The notes beneath the pieces are model-generated. The model saw only the letters and a list, made by a program, of their open reading frames with translations. It was not told the origin of the DNA and did no database searches. From NCBI RefSeq assembly GCF_000004075.3, contig NC_026657.2, positions 10,230,001 to 10,294,000 of the forward strand: a stretch of DNA of 64,000 bases, written 5' to 3'. This DNA comes from Cucumis sativus. Taxonomy: Eukaryota > Streptophyta > Magnoliopsida > Cucurbitales > Cucurbitaceae. Made by a program: the position numbers and the translations under genes. Of the stretch, positions 17,029 through 29,502 are shown one piece after another (position 1 is the stretch's first letter; each line of letters starts with the position of its first letter).

Positions 17029-18556
17029 TCATTTAAAAGAAAACTTACTGTTTCTTTGAGCATGCCATTTTTCAATACTTCCATACCAAACCCATTGAAA
17101 ACACAAGGCCACAATCCTTATTACTCCAGCACCAACAACTTCAATGAACGCCATAAAGAATGATCTCTGAGGAGATAAGCCAGCAGTTGCAATAGACAAT
17201 AATGTTCCCTCAAAGTTGCAGGGAATTATGAAACTACCAGATTTAATGCCATTAAAAGCTTTTTTGGCAACTAACTCGGGTTTCATACTGCCTCCTCCAG
17301 CAGCAATGATAGTGGTCAATTCAGGTCTTTTCTTTTGCTCTGCAATGAAGGATAAGCAACTTATAATTGAAGAAACCAACTAAGAAAAGATTCTGTGGTA
17401 TAAATTGAAGGATTTTTGTTAGCCTGAGGTATCCAATAAATATGATTTCTAACATAAATAAATTCTACCCAGGTGATATTGTAGTCGGCTTATCCATCCA
17501 AGACATTTCCCATCATATCTTAATACAAACCAATGAACTGAAAACTAAGCTAAGAATATTCCAACTCACCGGATAAGTATTGAAACCCCAAATTGAGGAC
17601 CAGCAAAACAATACTACAAGGTAAACATAAACCAGATACTTGCTCTTCACATACCTTCTGCAAATCCAGGAGTATCAGTGTCTGGAGGAAATATAAGAGA
17701 AACATGTATGTCATCTCCAATAACCTCCTGTTGCAAGGCTTCTGCCAAACCTCGAATCCCAAACTTACTAGCTGAATACGCCGTGTAACCATAAATACCC
17801 ACCTACACAGATTTATAAGAAGACGTTCAGGAGTAAAAGATTTACAATTCTATTGAAATTACAGCTTGCGAGTATCTGGATGTCACCAATGTCAATGAAT
17901 TCACCCTAATAATCGAAGAAGCTCATTCTAGAGTATAAGTTTCGAACACAAACACTTCATAAAACTACTCCAAAGTACTTTATGCTAACCAAGCTCATTT
18001 CTCCGTCTTTTATATGAATTACCTGACCGGCCTGAGAAGACATGAGAGCGATCGATGCAGGTCGACGGTCCACTCTATTCTTCATTGCAGGTAAGGCAGC
18101 TTTAATCATGTTAAACGTGCCCAATAAATTCACATCTAACATGAATTTGACCTCATCCAATTCCTGCTCCGCCAGCTCCTGAGGTACAAACACGCCTTGA
18201 TTCACAATGAGAACGTCAATTGGACCTGCTTCATCAACAGCCTTCAAAATGGCATCGTAATCTCGAACATCGGCAGCGTAGACCGCCACATCAATGCCAG
18301 TGGAGAGTCGAATAGCATCTTTTGCCTCCTCGAGCTTCTTGAGAGAACGCGCTAGGATGGAGACTCGCGCGCCCTCGGTCGCGGCCTGGTGGGCCAAAGC
18401 GAGGCCGATTCCGCTCGATCCGCCGGTAATAAAGACATGGCGACTCTTCAGAGAAATCCTAACGGGACGTGGACGGACAATTAGGTATAGGAAAAGGAGG
18501 AGCGCGAAAGGAAGAAGAAGAACGAGAGAAATGAAAGCGAGATTGAGGTCCGCCAT
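17029..18556 (-). CDS. TSC10A: 3-ketodihydrosphingosine reductase (TSC10-like, short-chain dehydrogenase)
   Basis: NADPH-dependent reduction of 3-ketosphinganine to sphinganine, the second step of sphingolipid synthesis, at the ER membrane. Three exons (18023-18556, 17655-17802, 17029-17339) give 330 residues, near the family's usual ~327. Residues 7-27 form a hydrophobic anchor. The Rossmann motif TGGSSGIG is at 44-51, NQGVF replaces the usual NAG word as in the plant family, and the catalytic residues are Ser in MSSQAG (172-177) and YSASK (Tyr187, Lys191). A second hydrophobic stretch lies near the C-terminus ([18 protein letters not shown]). A possible extra splice donor (GTAAGT) near 17048 could replace the last few residues; I used the plain stop because the length then matches. 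TSC10A versus TSC10B cannot be told. Confidence 0.9.
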
Positions 18557-21187
18557 TGATGAAAGCTATGTGTATTGATGTGTTGATGATTCATACAATT
18601 TCTGATTCCTTTTTTACATTAATAACATCGCTACATTATGTTATAACAAATATCTACACTTTCGAATATATTTCAAAAATATATATATATTTGGGTGACA
18701 CTACCATTGGTTAATATCCAATAACAAGTCGCCACGTAAGCATAATTTTAATTTCATATAATTAAATATCATAATACTCCAATGTTTTCGTGACAGATCG
18801 TCCCAATGGACGCGATGACGATGAGAAAACTTCACCAAAGTTGCTCTGACACCATATCAAGAATCAAGATATTGAGAGGAGAGATATAAAGTGTTAAAAA
18901 TGAGAAACAATAAATAGAAAAATTATGTGAAACCTATGTAAAATAAATAATTTATGTGACTCTCTAATACATTAAATATCATTGAAGTTTGTGGTCTTTG
19001 AATTCTCAGATCGAACCTACGTCACATTCAACCATTGGATTTTTCACCAAGTGTCTGCATCTAATATTTGTTATCAAGGAAGAATTGGATTGATAAATGA
19101 CCATAGCCATATTTTATCTGAGAAAATTAAATTGTGAAAACGAAAAATATGTGCTCCTTAATTTATAAATGGTTGAAATATTTATTGATTTGCAAAAAAA
19201 AAGATAAAATAAAAATGTTTAATATTTGTAATAAAATATAAATGTCTACGTGATGGAATCTGATGTACTAAAGAGATGAGATTGGGCGGTTCCCACCTCT
19301 TTGCCATCCCTCAACTCCTAGGTTAGACTATAGCTTATATAATTATATGAATAAAATCCCTCCAGGCACCAAGATTCAAAAATCAAATAAATTAAAACAA
19401 AACTGTCCCCTGGGGGCCTTTTCTTCATCAGTTGGGTCACATGCTATGCTAAGTTGCCCTTTTCTGGGATTATAATTTAAAACTATATACTAATATAAAA
19501 TAAATAGTGGTGGGGGTTCTTTCAACATCTACGGAAAAACTGATTAATTAAAGTTATTGATATGACTTTGATATTTTTTAAAAAAGGTATACGACTATTT
19601 GGGTCGGTTTGTTTTGTGTCATTTTATTAATTTCTTATTTTTCATGGATATTGATTGAATTGTAAATTTTCTTTTTATATTGTTTTTCTGTTTTATAGTT
19701 GTAGTAGTTATCCACACCAAAATTTTCACCATAATTAGAACCATAGATTTTGATGGCGTCTCCACTTATTGTGTTAATTATGTATTGGTTTGAATCTTTT
19801 GTCTTATCAAGTAATATGTAAACTTTGGTTTAAGTTTAATAAAGACCTACCCACTAACAAGGATTTACTTCTAATCTTTTCACTCAATTAGAAAACCAAA
19901 ATGTATTTGTTTAGATCCTCATCTTCACTATACTTTTCCTTTCATTTTTTAACTTCTAGTTCAAAGATTCTTTTTTTTAAAAAAAAAAAAAAAATCTTGA
20001 ATCACACTTTTTTTAAAAAAATTAGCAAAATACCTTAATATTTAGGTTTTAAAATGTTATCATTTCTCTCTAGTATTTAGTTTTCATGTGGTGTTTAAGA
20101 TTTTAGAATATTGCATTTTTACCATCTGTTTTAAAATTTGTTTCTATCTTAATTTCACTATTATTTTTTTTGTTTACCATTAAATTTAATTAACAAAATT
20201 TACGTCATAACTATTTTATATTAATTAAGTGAAAGTGTAAAGAGTGAAAACTTGTAAAAATGTAACAATTTAGACTATGAAAAAACAAAATTTTAGTGTA
20301 ATTATTTAAAATTTCGAAGAGAAAATGAAAACTACAGAAACAGAAATTGTAAGCAAAGGGGTATACATACATCTGTTTGAGTTAGTCGTAGTTATCTTTA
20401 AAAATGAAAGTGACTATAGTTTGAAAGACATATTTGACCGATTCAACCCTCATAAAATCATATAATAATAATACACCCATCATTTTGGTATACACTTTAT
20501 AATGTAAAAGTTAATAATTTACAGAATCCAAAGTTAAAAGCCTCACAAAATCTCTCTCTATCTCTCTCACTCCTCTGTTTTTGAAGAACTTTAGCTTTAC
20601 TCAGCAACATAGATCTCAGACAGACAGCTATTCAAACATCAGAGCTTCTTCATGTGCCCATTGCAGTGATGCCAGTTAAGAGTATATTCTTCAAAATCTG
20701 AACACTCAGGAACCACAAAACATAAATTCAACTCATCTTCAGCCTTTTGCAGAGTCTGATGATTTTTGTTAGATTCAGATCTCAACAAACAAAACAGAGC
20801 ATGTTCCACAAAACAGCTCTCTTGTCTAAAGTTGCATCTCACAACCCACAAAAAAAATTGGAAAAGAATTTAACAAAACGGTGGAAGATATGTAATGAAA
20901 TTGTGATATTATTAGGAGAAACAACCATTAATTTTTCACAAAAGGGGGAGAGGAGGTTCACAAACCTTAGGTTAATTAACCTTCCAATGAACCACATAAA
21001 CCAATTAACAACCCAGTAATTAACACAGCCTAATACTATAGCTTCTTCTTCTTCTTCTTCTTCATCATCATCTTCTTCCATGTACAACTATCACCATTAA
21101 CTTAATACTTGGTGAAAGAATTATTATTATTTTTTTTTTTTTATCATCAGAATTCTGATAACCCTTTTCCTTAAATTCTTGTAATCC
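18557..21187. other. Intergenic DNA with AT-rich tracts
   Basis: No gene is supported. It contains a poly-T/poly-A tract around 19970-19995, AT-rich DNA with repeated AAATT words, and a CT-rich stretch at 20545-20580. An open frame on the minus strand at 20639-20851 has no family signature and probably lies in the 3' flank or UTR of the next gene. A CTT/CAT trinucleotide run lies at 21043-21080. Confidence 0.5.
18843..18855 (-). mobile_element. Possible retroelement primer-binding-site remnant (fossil)
   Basis: On the minus strand this reads ATGGTGTCAGAGC, close to the TGGTATCAGAGC word complementary to initiator Met-tRNA that follows the 5' LTR in many plant copia-type elements. The sequence before it on that strand (about 18856-18960) could be an LTR end. 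No coding part is visible; at most it is an old, broken remnant. Confidence 0.3.
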
Positions 21188-21783
21188 TTAACCCTTTTTA
21201 GGACGCATCGAATGGTTGTTGGAAGGTACTTGTGAGTTCACATCAATACTGATATGAAACTGTCGGTTTGGCTTTATGTTATTGTGTCTTCCACGCCTCT
21301 GTTTTCTTGCAGGCTGCAGGGACCTAGGGATGAACACACCGGTCCCCTTGCTTACGCCGTTGTAGGCAGCGGCAACGGCGGCTGCGGCGGCATGTTCATG
21401 TGTAGCCAGTGGCCGTGTCGGGTAGTGCACTCCATGAGACAGAGCCTGCAAATTGATCAATCTTATTTGAATTCATAGACACAACAGAGAAACTTAAATA
21501 ACTTATTGATCTTGAAGATTGGACAATACCCAAGTGAATGAAAAATTGAAAAATTGAAATAGTACATGCCACTCTGATAGCCAAGATTTGAACCTACGAC
21601 CTAGAATGTAATAGCGACTACGAAGACTGAGCTATGTTCGTGTTGGGATGAAAAAGGAAGTACCTGAAGAGAAACATGTGGATGAGGGAGAGGGTCTTCA
21701 TTATCATCCATGAGAAGAAGAGAAAGCTGTCTGCTCAAATCAGCAAAGAACAAATCATCTTCAAGTTCTAAAGCAACTTCCAT
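21188..21783 (-). CDS. Small uncharacterised plant protein (125 aa)
   Basis: I do not recognise a named family. Two exons, 21664-21783 and 21188-21445, with a clean GT-AG intron of 218 bp, give 125 residues. The N-terminal half is acidic and leucine-rich (MEVALELEDDLFFADLSRQL, then MDDNEDP). The C-terminal half has an alanine-rich run (HEHAAAAAVAAAYNG), the word GTGVFIPR, and a very basic segment (RKQRRGRHNN) that could be a nuclear localisation signal. There is no signal peptide or membrane span. The start is the first ATG; a CT-rich stretch upstream (21885-21901) fits a 5' UTR. A GTGVFIPR-like word occurs, to my recollection, in small plant proteins of unknown role. Gene reality is supported by frame-keeping splice sites and strongly biased composition; function is unknown. 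Confidence 0.65.
21577..21642 (-). repeat. tRNA-related sequence (possible SINE head or tRNA pseudogene) in intron
   Basis: Inside the intron of the small gene, the minus strand reads TAGCTCAGTCTT (21634-21623, A-box-like) and about 30 bp later GGTTCAAATC (21593-21584, B-box-like). That spacing fits an internal Pol III promoter. No full cloverleaf can be drawn with confidence, so a tRNA-derived SINE head or decayed tRNA is more likely than a working tRNA gene. Confidence 0.35.
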
Positions 21784-24093
21784 GTTTGTCTAAACTCAGA
21801 ACAGCAAGAAGAGAGTTAACTTGCTAGGTGGGTGTCTGTTAGGAAAAAGAAATAAAGAGAGAATTACTTTTTTTTTTTCCTTTACATCTCTCTCTCTCTT
21901 TCAGGATATATAGAATTTTAGAAGCAGGGAAAAAAAGGTAGTGATGGGTGAGTTAAAACCATATTGGCTGAGCATGTGAGATGGTGGGTCATTAGCCACA
22001 GCTGGCCAATCTGTCTAAAGTTTAAAGACCCCACAAGAATCATTACATGGTGTTATCCAGTTGGGGAAAAGATGAGGATCGGTTGCCGGCAAAATCTTCC
22101 CCAAAAAACCAACCACCACCATCTCCAAGCCAAAGATTGGCTTAAATCTTTTCCGCACTTGGGTTTCTCAAGAGCATTTCTTTAATGGATTCTGTTTATT
22201 CATCAAAGCAAATCTCATTACCACGTTTCATATTACCACTAAGATCTGATCAAGAATCTTTGATAAGTATTCAATAAAGCAATAAATGATCTGTATTGTC
22301 ATAAATAAGAGAAGATCTATCTGGCTCTCAACTTGAACTAGCTAAGCTCAACTGTCATAGGTACTCATCCGTGCATTTGTGTGTTGTTTAAGAGTTGAAG
22401 ACCATTAGATTTAGGAGTCGGTGGACATCTCTTTCCCAGGGCCACTTGCATCTGTAGTGTCAAGGAACATTTACAAAGATGAAGAGATGGTTAGCTCATA
22501 ATTTTAATAAAACAATGATAGAAAGAAATGCAAGTAAAGGAAAATAAAGGCACTATACAAACATGAAATTAACCTTTAAATGGTCGAAATGTACAAATCT
22601 TATCTTTAAGCCAAATATCTCCTTTACTAGACCAAGTTCAATAATTTCAGGAAATCCATAAAGAAATATATTGGACACAGAGGAGGGAAAGGGGAATCAA
22701 ATCTCGTCTACAGTCGACTTCAGAGATAATCGAATGAACATGACATATTCCAAAGGCTCATTGAAATCCATATCACTATTTTCATCCACTTTACAGTGAA
22801 ACCAAATGTGCAAAGTACTAAACTATTAATCATGGGAGTAGTAGGGTTCCACATTTTCACTCGGTTTGCTAGCTGGTAGAGGGACCCTCCATGTTTGCTG
22901 CCCAAATTTCTTTGTGAATTGGAGGCCTGTAGAGGTAAACGTTAGATCAAAGAGTTCTTTCTTCTACTACAGCATTAAGTGTTCAGCCTCAGTAAATCTC
23001 TTGTTTTCTCCAAGATCATTTCCTGTCTTCAGCAAGCAAATCAATCATATATGGGGATCAGCAGCAGGTGAGAGAATTCTTTGTAAACATGTCTCTATAA
23101 GAATAATACCCATAAAGCCAAAAAAGCAGTACATTGATATACAAGAGAAAATACGAGGAAAACGAATTCATACAGTCTTTCTTACATGTTTAAGTTTCAA
23201 GAATAATTGTTGCTTAGAATAGAACAAAACAAAGTACCTGTTTTATGGAAGAAACACCTCTTGTCCATAAAATTCAACAAATTCTAATTTACAGAGTAAA
23301 CTAAGCTTTCAACAAATTTTAAAGGGAACAAAGTTTTATGAGAGAAAAGTGAAGTTCCAATTTGGAAACGAGACATATTTATAGAATAATGTGTAGTTAT
23401 TCAAGTAGTCACGTCTCTTTATAATGTGTAGTTATTCAAGTAGTCATGTCTCTTTTTCAAGTTGGTTAAATTTATAGAATAACGTGTAGCCATTCAAGTA
23501 GTAATGTCTCTTCTTCAAGTTGGTTAAGAAATAATAGATGCATTCGCTCGTGAAAAACTGCAACACATGACATTGAAAGGATGTGACCTTAAATGGAGTC
23601 ACATACGATTTATTCGAACATATAAAGCAATAGAGAGAAGCCAGAAGACTTAAGGCAAAAGAACACTGTGGTTTCCTTATCTCTTCTACTTAACCAAATA
23701 AAAAGCAATCCCAAAAGATTGATACCAATGTTCAAAATACAAAGCAGCAACAAACTTGATACCTATTTTTTCCATGCCGAAGAAGATACAAATGGCAAAG
23801 AAATCTTAAAAAATATCCGCTGTGTTAAGTCATAATCATTGTTAGCAGTTAATATTCACAAGGTTGCTTGAAGTAGAGGGATGAAAGAAGTAAATCATTG
23901 TGCAATACATCATTCTCGAGCAACAAATTCACAGCTCTATTGTTCTTTTCAGGAATCTTTGAACAAGAAATGAAAGTTTATAAAAAATGGGAATAGATCA
24001 GACCCCACATCAACCTTTTTCCATTAATTTCCGTGTCAGAGGGGTGGAGAGAGGCATCTGACTCAAATTTGGAGATAAAAATGCAATGTAATA
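21784..24093. other. Intergenic DNA between small gene and ECR1
   Basis: No gene can be called firmly. It includes the promoter side of the small gene (CT tract at 21885-21901), a tandem repeat (listed separately), and a patch at about 22860-22990 that reads open for short runs in several frames on both strands but is interrupted. The ECR1 3' UTR lies at the high-coordinate end. Confidence 0.45.
23385..23528. repeat. Three-copy imperfect tandem repeat
   Basis: Copies begin near 23385, 23421 and 23476, each containing GAATAATGTGTAGTTATTCA or a near variant followed by AGTAGTCATGTCTCT. The second and third also share TTCAAGTTGGTTAA. They are non-coding and lie downstream of ECR1. Confidence 0.7.
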
Positions 24094-27000
24094 TTAAGCC
24101 CCACTTGCAGTGTCCATATCCGTAACACCGTCAACCCCCTTAAAAGCCACACGTAATTTTCGAAGACAGGAAGTTTTCTTATCATTCTTAGAAGCCACAC
24201 CAGTCACATGGACTACGTCCTTCAAAACTTTACCCATCAAGTCAAAAAGTGGAACACCCAAATTTGATCTGGTCATCTCTTCAAGTACAGGAGGTGCCTG
24301 CATGTATAGATTCTTCCCTCGATGCGTGACACTTGCCTTTGATAACAAGAGTTTGGGATGATCTTCTAGCAGGTCAATGAACTGTTTCAGGCAAATTCAA
24401 AATGGGAGGAACCGTCATGAAGGATTAACAAGATTTCTCAAAATCTGAAATTAACTAACACAGCAACAACTGAATACAAGATGGATATGTCTGTGACGCT
24501 GCATATAACATGTGGATGGCATAAGCTAAATAATCAACCTTCTGTAAAGTAATGGAAGAATCCAGCTCAATAAGAACGCCTGGACCACAAACAAGACAGT
24601 CCTTATCTTTCACAAACTCGGTCACTTTAGTGTGGAGACCTTCAGCACCATTATATCTGAAAAAAGATCATTTGCCATTAAATTCAATGCATCTGGAAAT
24701 TATGGTCACAAATAAAAGTAAATAATGGCACAATGTTAAAGGCTATTACAAATACAGACATGATTTATGAAAATTGTGTCATTCACACGCAAGCCTAGCT
24801 TCAACTTCCAACATAGAAACAATATATTTGTAATAAAAACTTCCCACTTGATAGAAAAGAAGAGATTGGTGGCTACAGAAGGCTAGACTTCTAATCTAAA
24901 AGGTGTAAAAAATAAATAATGGAAAAGAACCGTATAAAGTGTTTAGTATATTAACAAGGCATTGACTGACTTATCAATTCAAGAATACAAATGACAAGAA
25001 TAATAAGAATGATGGAAGAGAACCATATAACTTTTCGACCATAATGAAAACCAGAACAAATGAAAATGTAAAAATAGCAATCATAACATAAACCACATTC
25101 CTGGATTATGAGCAAAGTACTCAAAAAATGATACACGATATATCCAAATGTATTTTCAAAGGAAACAACAAATTTCATTGAAAAAATAAATAAAAGGTTC
25201 GAGAAAAACCAAACCCACACAAGAAAGGAAGGGGTTCAGCCATACAAAAATGTATTTGAGAATAATTACAAATGATCTTCAAAATTGAATCCCAGAGGAA
25301 AACATGAAATCTAAGAAGGAACCACCACTAGGATTCCTCTCCAATCCTCTAAATACTATGTTATTGTGCTCCCCAAAGAGCCTATAATAATAAATCCAAA
25401 CTTCTCAATGCAGCCTGACATGTTATGTACCCATATATTTTTTAGTAAAGAAATAAAGAAGAACAATATTAAGCTGCTCTATAAAATTATTATTAAACCC
25501 GTATAACATTAAAAGGAAAAGGAATTGTCACATAGTTAAAGCAAACAGTACGCACGTTAAGTAGTTGGATAGAGTTTTACTGCATCCTGATACAATCTTC
25601 AACGTTTCCAGTGCACATGCAGCTGATATAATTGCATTGGTGGAAGCAATAGCAGGTATGATATTCTTAACAACACCCTTAAAAAACCATTAGAAAATGA
25701 ATATCAGTAGGGGCATTTGTAAACAAAAGCAGGTGAGTAGTTAACAAAAGATGCAAGCAGATAATATGTACCCACTAACAGAACAACCACAAGTTCAGAT
25801 AAAAAGAATAACCATCACTTCAGTGATGTGAAAATTCCAAGACTAATATGTACCTGAGTTAGTGAATATGTAACTCCCGGAATGCCAAAAAGCTCAGCCC
25901 TCTTAAGAGCCTATAGATGTGGGAAGATAAATTAGAAGTTCAGAGTCACTAATTGAAAAGAATTACCGGATCTACAGGAATTATCATACCTCACTGTAAA
26001 CCCATTTCATGTGTTCGGAATCATCAGGATCAAAAGATTTTCCACTATGGACCTAAAAGAAAAAGTCTCGGTAAGCCCAAACGGGGTACTTTCACAATCA
26101 TCAACGAGAAGCCGGGTAATAATGTGTTACCTCATCCCATTTAATTAGATGAGCATATTCGATACAATGAGCAGCAGTTCTAGGAGTTTCTGCTAGAGTA
26201 CATAATGGAAACTTTACTTGAGGTGGAAAAAGCCAGATGGTACACTCGAAGCAAGGTGTGACCCCTGGTAAAATTACCCTTGCATGCCCCTTGAAGCCTT
26301 CAGTTCCACCATCTACCATTGGTTTAATTGTTTCTTCTAATGGATTATCATCAGAATCATACTCTAAATTTACAAAGAGAAAATAAAGGACATGAAATTC
26401 TCATTCATCATCAACAACATGACATTAACAATTAATGGAAAAAAGATGGCAAAAAGACGTAAGAAGAACATAGCAAGTCAGAGAATAGCATACCAAGGAA
26501 GCTACAAGCAACAGAATTGATGTAACTTCGAGCTTCAATTGAATCAAGACCAAGTGCGATTATGTGAAAATCGTTGTAAAATTCAATTTCTTTGTCCTCA
26601 ATCCGGCAAAAATGTGGCAGAATATTGACACCACTAACTCTCTCCATAACACGTTTTGCAGCCACCTCAGCTTTTGGCTTACCAACATCTTCAAGCCTGC
26701 GATACTACCTTAGTGTTATTCCTCTGACTGCCGTATTTAATCAAATGACTACTGTAAAGCCATATCCAGATTTACATATGAGAAATGTGATTTCCTCAAG
26801 GATTCCAACGTCAAATCATATCATAATAATAAAATTTCCTGAAAAGAACTTTCTTACAGGAAAATTTATTTAAGCACCGTTCTAATTCGGCTGGTTCAGC
26901 ATTTTAGTACAAAATGGTTGAAAGGAAAGAACATTCGACCCATCAATTTTTATTTTTTTTTCTTCTTCTTTCTTTTTGATGTAAAAGTTGGACTTTCATT

Positions 27001-27719
27001 GAGAAAAGAAAAATGCATCAATCGATATAAAAAAAGAGAAGTCCACAAAACGGGAAGCAAACTATGAAGAAAGGCTCCAGTCAAGTAAAATGTGACAAAA
27101 TGTGACATTCGATCCATCGAATTCCTATAACCAGTGCAGATTTTACCGATATCAAATCATAAATATAAATATCATCAGTTAGTAATGGATGTAACTTAAA
27201 AATAGAGATCAATTTGAAATGTCATTACACCTCAGTATACACCCAACAAAAAGTGAGAGTTCTACACCCACCCCCGGGCCCCGGTTGTTAAAAAAAAAAA
27301 AAAAACTACGAATAAAACTCCAAAGATACAAATAGAGCAAAGAAAACAATTGAAACCTGAAGAGAAACTGACGATTGAGATTAGTAACTTCGATGCGATC
27401 CATGTCGATGACTTCCAGATTCCGAAAGCCCGACAAAGCCAAGTCTTTCAGGAGCTCGCAGCCCAACCCCCCAGCTCCTATGACTAACACCTTCACATAC
27501 TGTTGAAGATCATCCCTCAACTGCAATACAAAACAACACAGTCGTAAGACGATTGCAGAACCATGTAGTGAGCATAAGGTGTTTGAAAGAATGTCAGAGA
27601 GAAGAAGAAGTACCCACTTGAGAACCCGGCTCGAAATTGGCGCCGATGAGATTACCGGGCCTAAGAAGGAGCTTATCGAGGTCCCTCGATCGACTGGATT
27701 GGACGACAGAGCCCGCCAT
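24094..27719 (-). CDS. ECR1: NEDD8/RUB-activating enzyme E1 catalytic subunit
   Basis: With AXR1 it adenylates the ubiquitin-like protein RUB/NEDD8 and passes it to the E2 RCE1, feeding cullin neddylation and thus auxin and other SCF-dependent signalling. Nine exons: 27618-27719, 27357-27520, 26494-26696, 26131-26363, 25990-26052, 25854-25910, 25556-25677, 24539-24656, 24094-24381. They give 449 residues (Arabidopsis about 454). Visible: ATP loop GAGGLG (49-54), [18 protein letters not shown], catalytic Cys211 in FPLCT, zinc-type CxxC pairs PCFECT (194/197) and CLVCGPG, the [18 protein letters not shown] helix, and a C-terminal ubiquitin-like-fold domain binding the E2. All borders are GT-AG. 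The N-terminus ([19 protein letters not shown]) starts at the first ATG. Upstream and downstream flanks show no partner gene. Confidence 0.95.
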
Positions 27720-28929
27720 TTGAATGCTTTACAGCGCCGACTCTGGGCTAGCGGAGGAAATTGTTGGAGTGTAAAAGAGAGGTAAAAAGGGGTTTCCGGA
27801 GTGGAAATGGGCGGGGAAGGAAGATGGTGTTTGGGTGGAAGTGGAAGTAAGCTTGGTTCTCACGCAGGAGTGAGTCTCCGTTGGTTAAATCGCAGCGCCC
27901 TCAACCTCAGTGGCACTTTGCTAATTCGGGTTGGATTGTGGAAGAGATGTTAAAGTCCAATCCCGCGCCTCGGTTTTTATTTACAAAAAGTATACAAATT
28001 AATTTTTAATAACCAAAGTAGAGTATTTACCAATATAGTAAATTTCACAACTTAGTGTTACACACAATGTTATGAATTATTTGAAACAAGTATCCCTATA
28101 TAATACTTTTTCTTTCTTTCTTTTTTGCCTAAGAATGTATGCTCAGCTATTTTTTTTACCCAAAGACTAAAAGGCCAAACCAAAGTGAAAAAATAAAATA
28201 GCTTACATTCAGTTTTAAAAGTCGTATCATATCATATATGTATTATGTATCTTGTGTGTTTATGTTTTATAGACAATAGACGATATTTATAGTTCTTTCC
28301 ATATTTTGTAAACATTTTGATATATTTAAAAATAATCCAAAAAACATTTGAATATGATCAAGTATCATTAAATTTCCTTTTTAACCAAAAATAATGGAAA
28401 ATTAGTTCATTGTATTAGCCAAATGATAAGGGTTTAGAGATAGGTAGAAGAGCGAAAAAAACATTATTTTATTTAACAATACACTTAAATTTTATAATAT
28501 TATATTAAAAGACACGTAGATGTATCTCAAACATATGTCATGAATACAAAATACTTTCAAACTTTCAAAAGTTTCGAAAACATTTTAAAACTTAAAAAAA
28601 TATATTAAAAATTATGCAGACAATTAGCTTCACATCACCTGATTTTGTTTTACAAAGTATCCAAAACTTTCAAAAGTATTAGAAAGACCCTAATCTTTTT
28701 AACTCTGTTATGATCTTAATTAGTCAAAGTAATAAAGGTACAAGAAACTCTATCACAGAGATGATATACTTTCAAGCATTTTTTGTTGGGACTCTCGATA
28801 AGTTTTCCTCCTCAAGTGTCTCCCTATTCTGTAGAAATCCTCTCTCTTTTCTACAAACTAACTTCCGTTCATAAATTCCCCTCTCTCCTGTCCTCAAAGG
28901 TCCATCACTCTATCTCTCCCGAGTTGCAA

Positions 28930-29110
28930 ATGCGTAAGACTCGAGACCACAGTTAGTCCTTCCTATCAAACAATTCGAACAATTCAATCTTCTACCAAAA
29001 CTACTCAGTTAGATGCAATAGAGCAGGGGCTCTCTACATTGCCAGCAAATGAAGTGAATCAAAGAGATTTAAATAGAGATGTTGCCCCAATATTTATAGA
29101 CTGAGATTCA
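28930..29110 (+). mobile_element. Possible retroelement gag-like fragment (fossil)
   Basis: A short stretch keeps an open frame rich in Q, T, N and E (for example TTQLDAIEQGLSTLPANEV), of the kind seen near the start of gag regions of plant LTR elements. No LTRs, protease or polymerase motifs are seen nearby. If real, it is a short, badly broken, old remnant; family unassigned. Confidence 0.25.
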
Positions 29111-29364
29111 TAGGATTGATCAAGTGCAACAACTATTTTCTTTCCTCTTTATGCTAAAGAGAGTACCTCGTCAACCTGCTTTGCGCTATTCTCCCAGGAG
29201 ACTCTGCACAAAGACGACCAACTTTGATATATTTGGAAATGGTTTGGTGATTAATTCTTGTGATCTCTAACACCTACATTTGCATCTCAGATGTGTTCCA
29301 ACGTTCTTAAAAGTGTGTACAAGGGAAATAGTCCAATGGAGGTTGGTGCGACCAAACTACTAAT

Positions 29365-29502
29365 TTACTAAATCCAGTATTTTGAAAGACAATGTTGGAG
29401 TGAAACATTTCAGTGAAAAAAACTATATGGAAGTTACTAAATCCAGTATTTTGAAAGACAGTGATGGATTGAAACATTTTAGTGAAAAACCCATCTGGAA
29501 GT
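29365..29502. repeat. Two-copy 69-bp tandem repeat
   Basis: Units at 29365-29433 and 29434-29502 both begin TTACTAAATCCAGTATTTTG and share GAAACATTT, AGTGAAAAA and TGGAAG. They are non-coding and differ at about ten positions. Confidence 0.75.

Noticed and set aside
20639-20851. Minus-strand open frame of 70 residues downstream of the small unknown gene
   Set aside because: It follows the gene's stop with no clear splice link and has no recognised family. It is more likely 3' flank or UTR.
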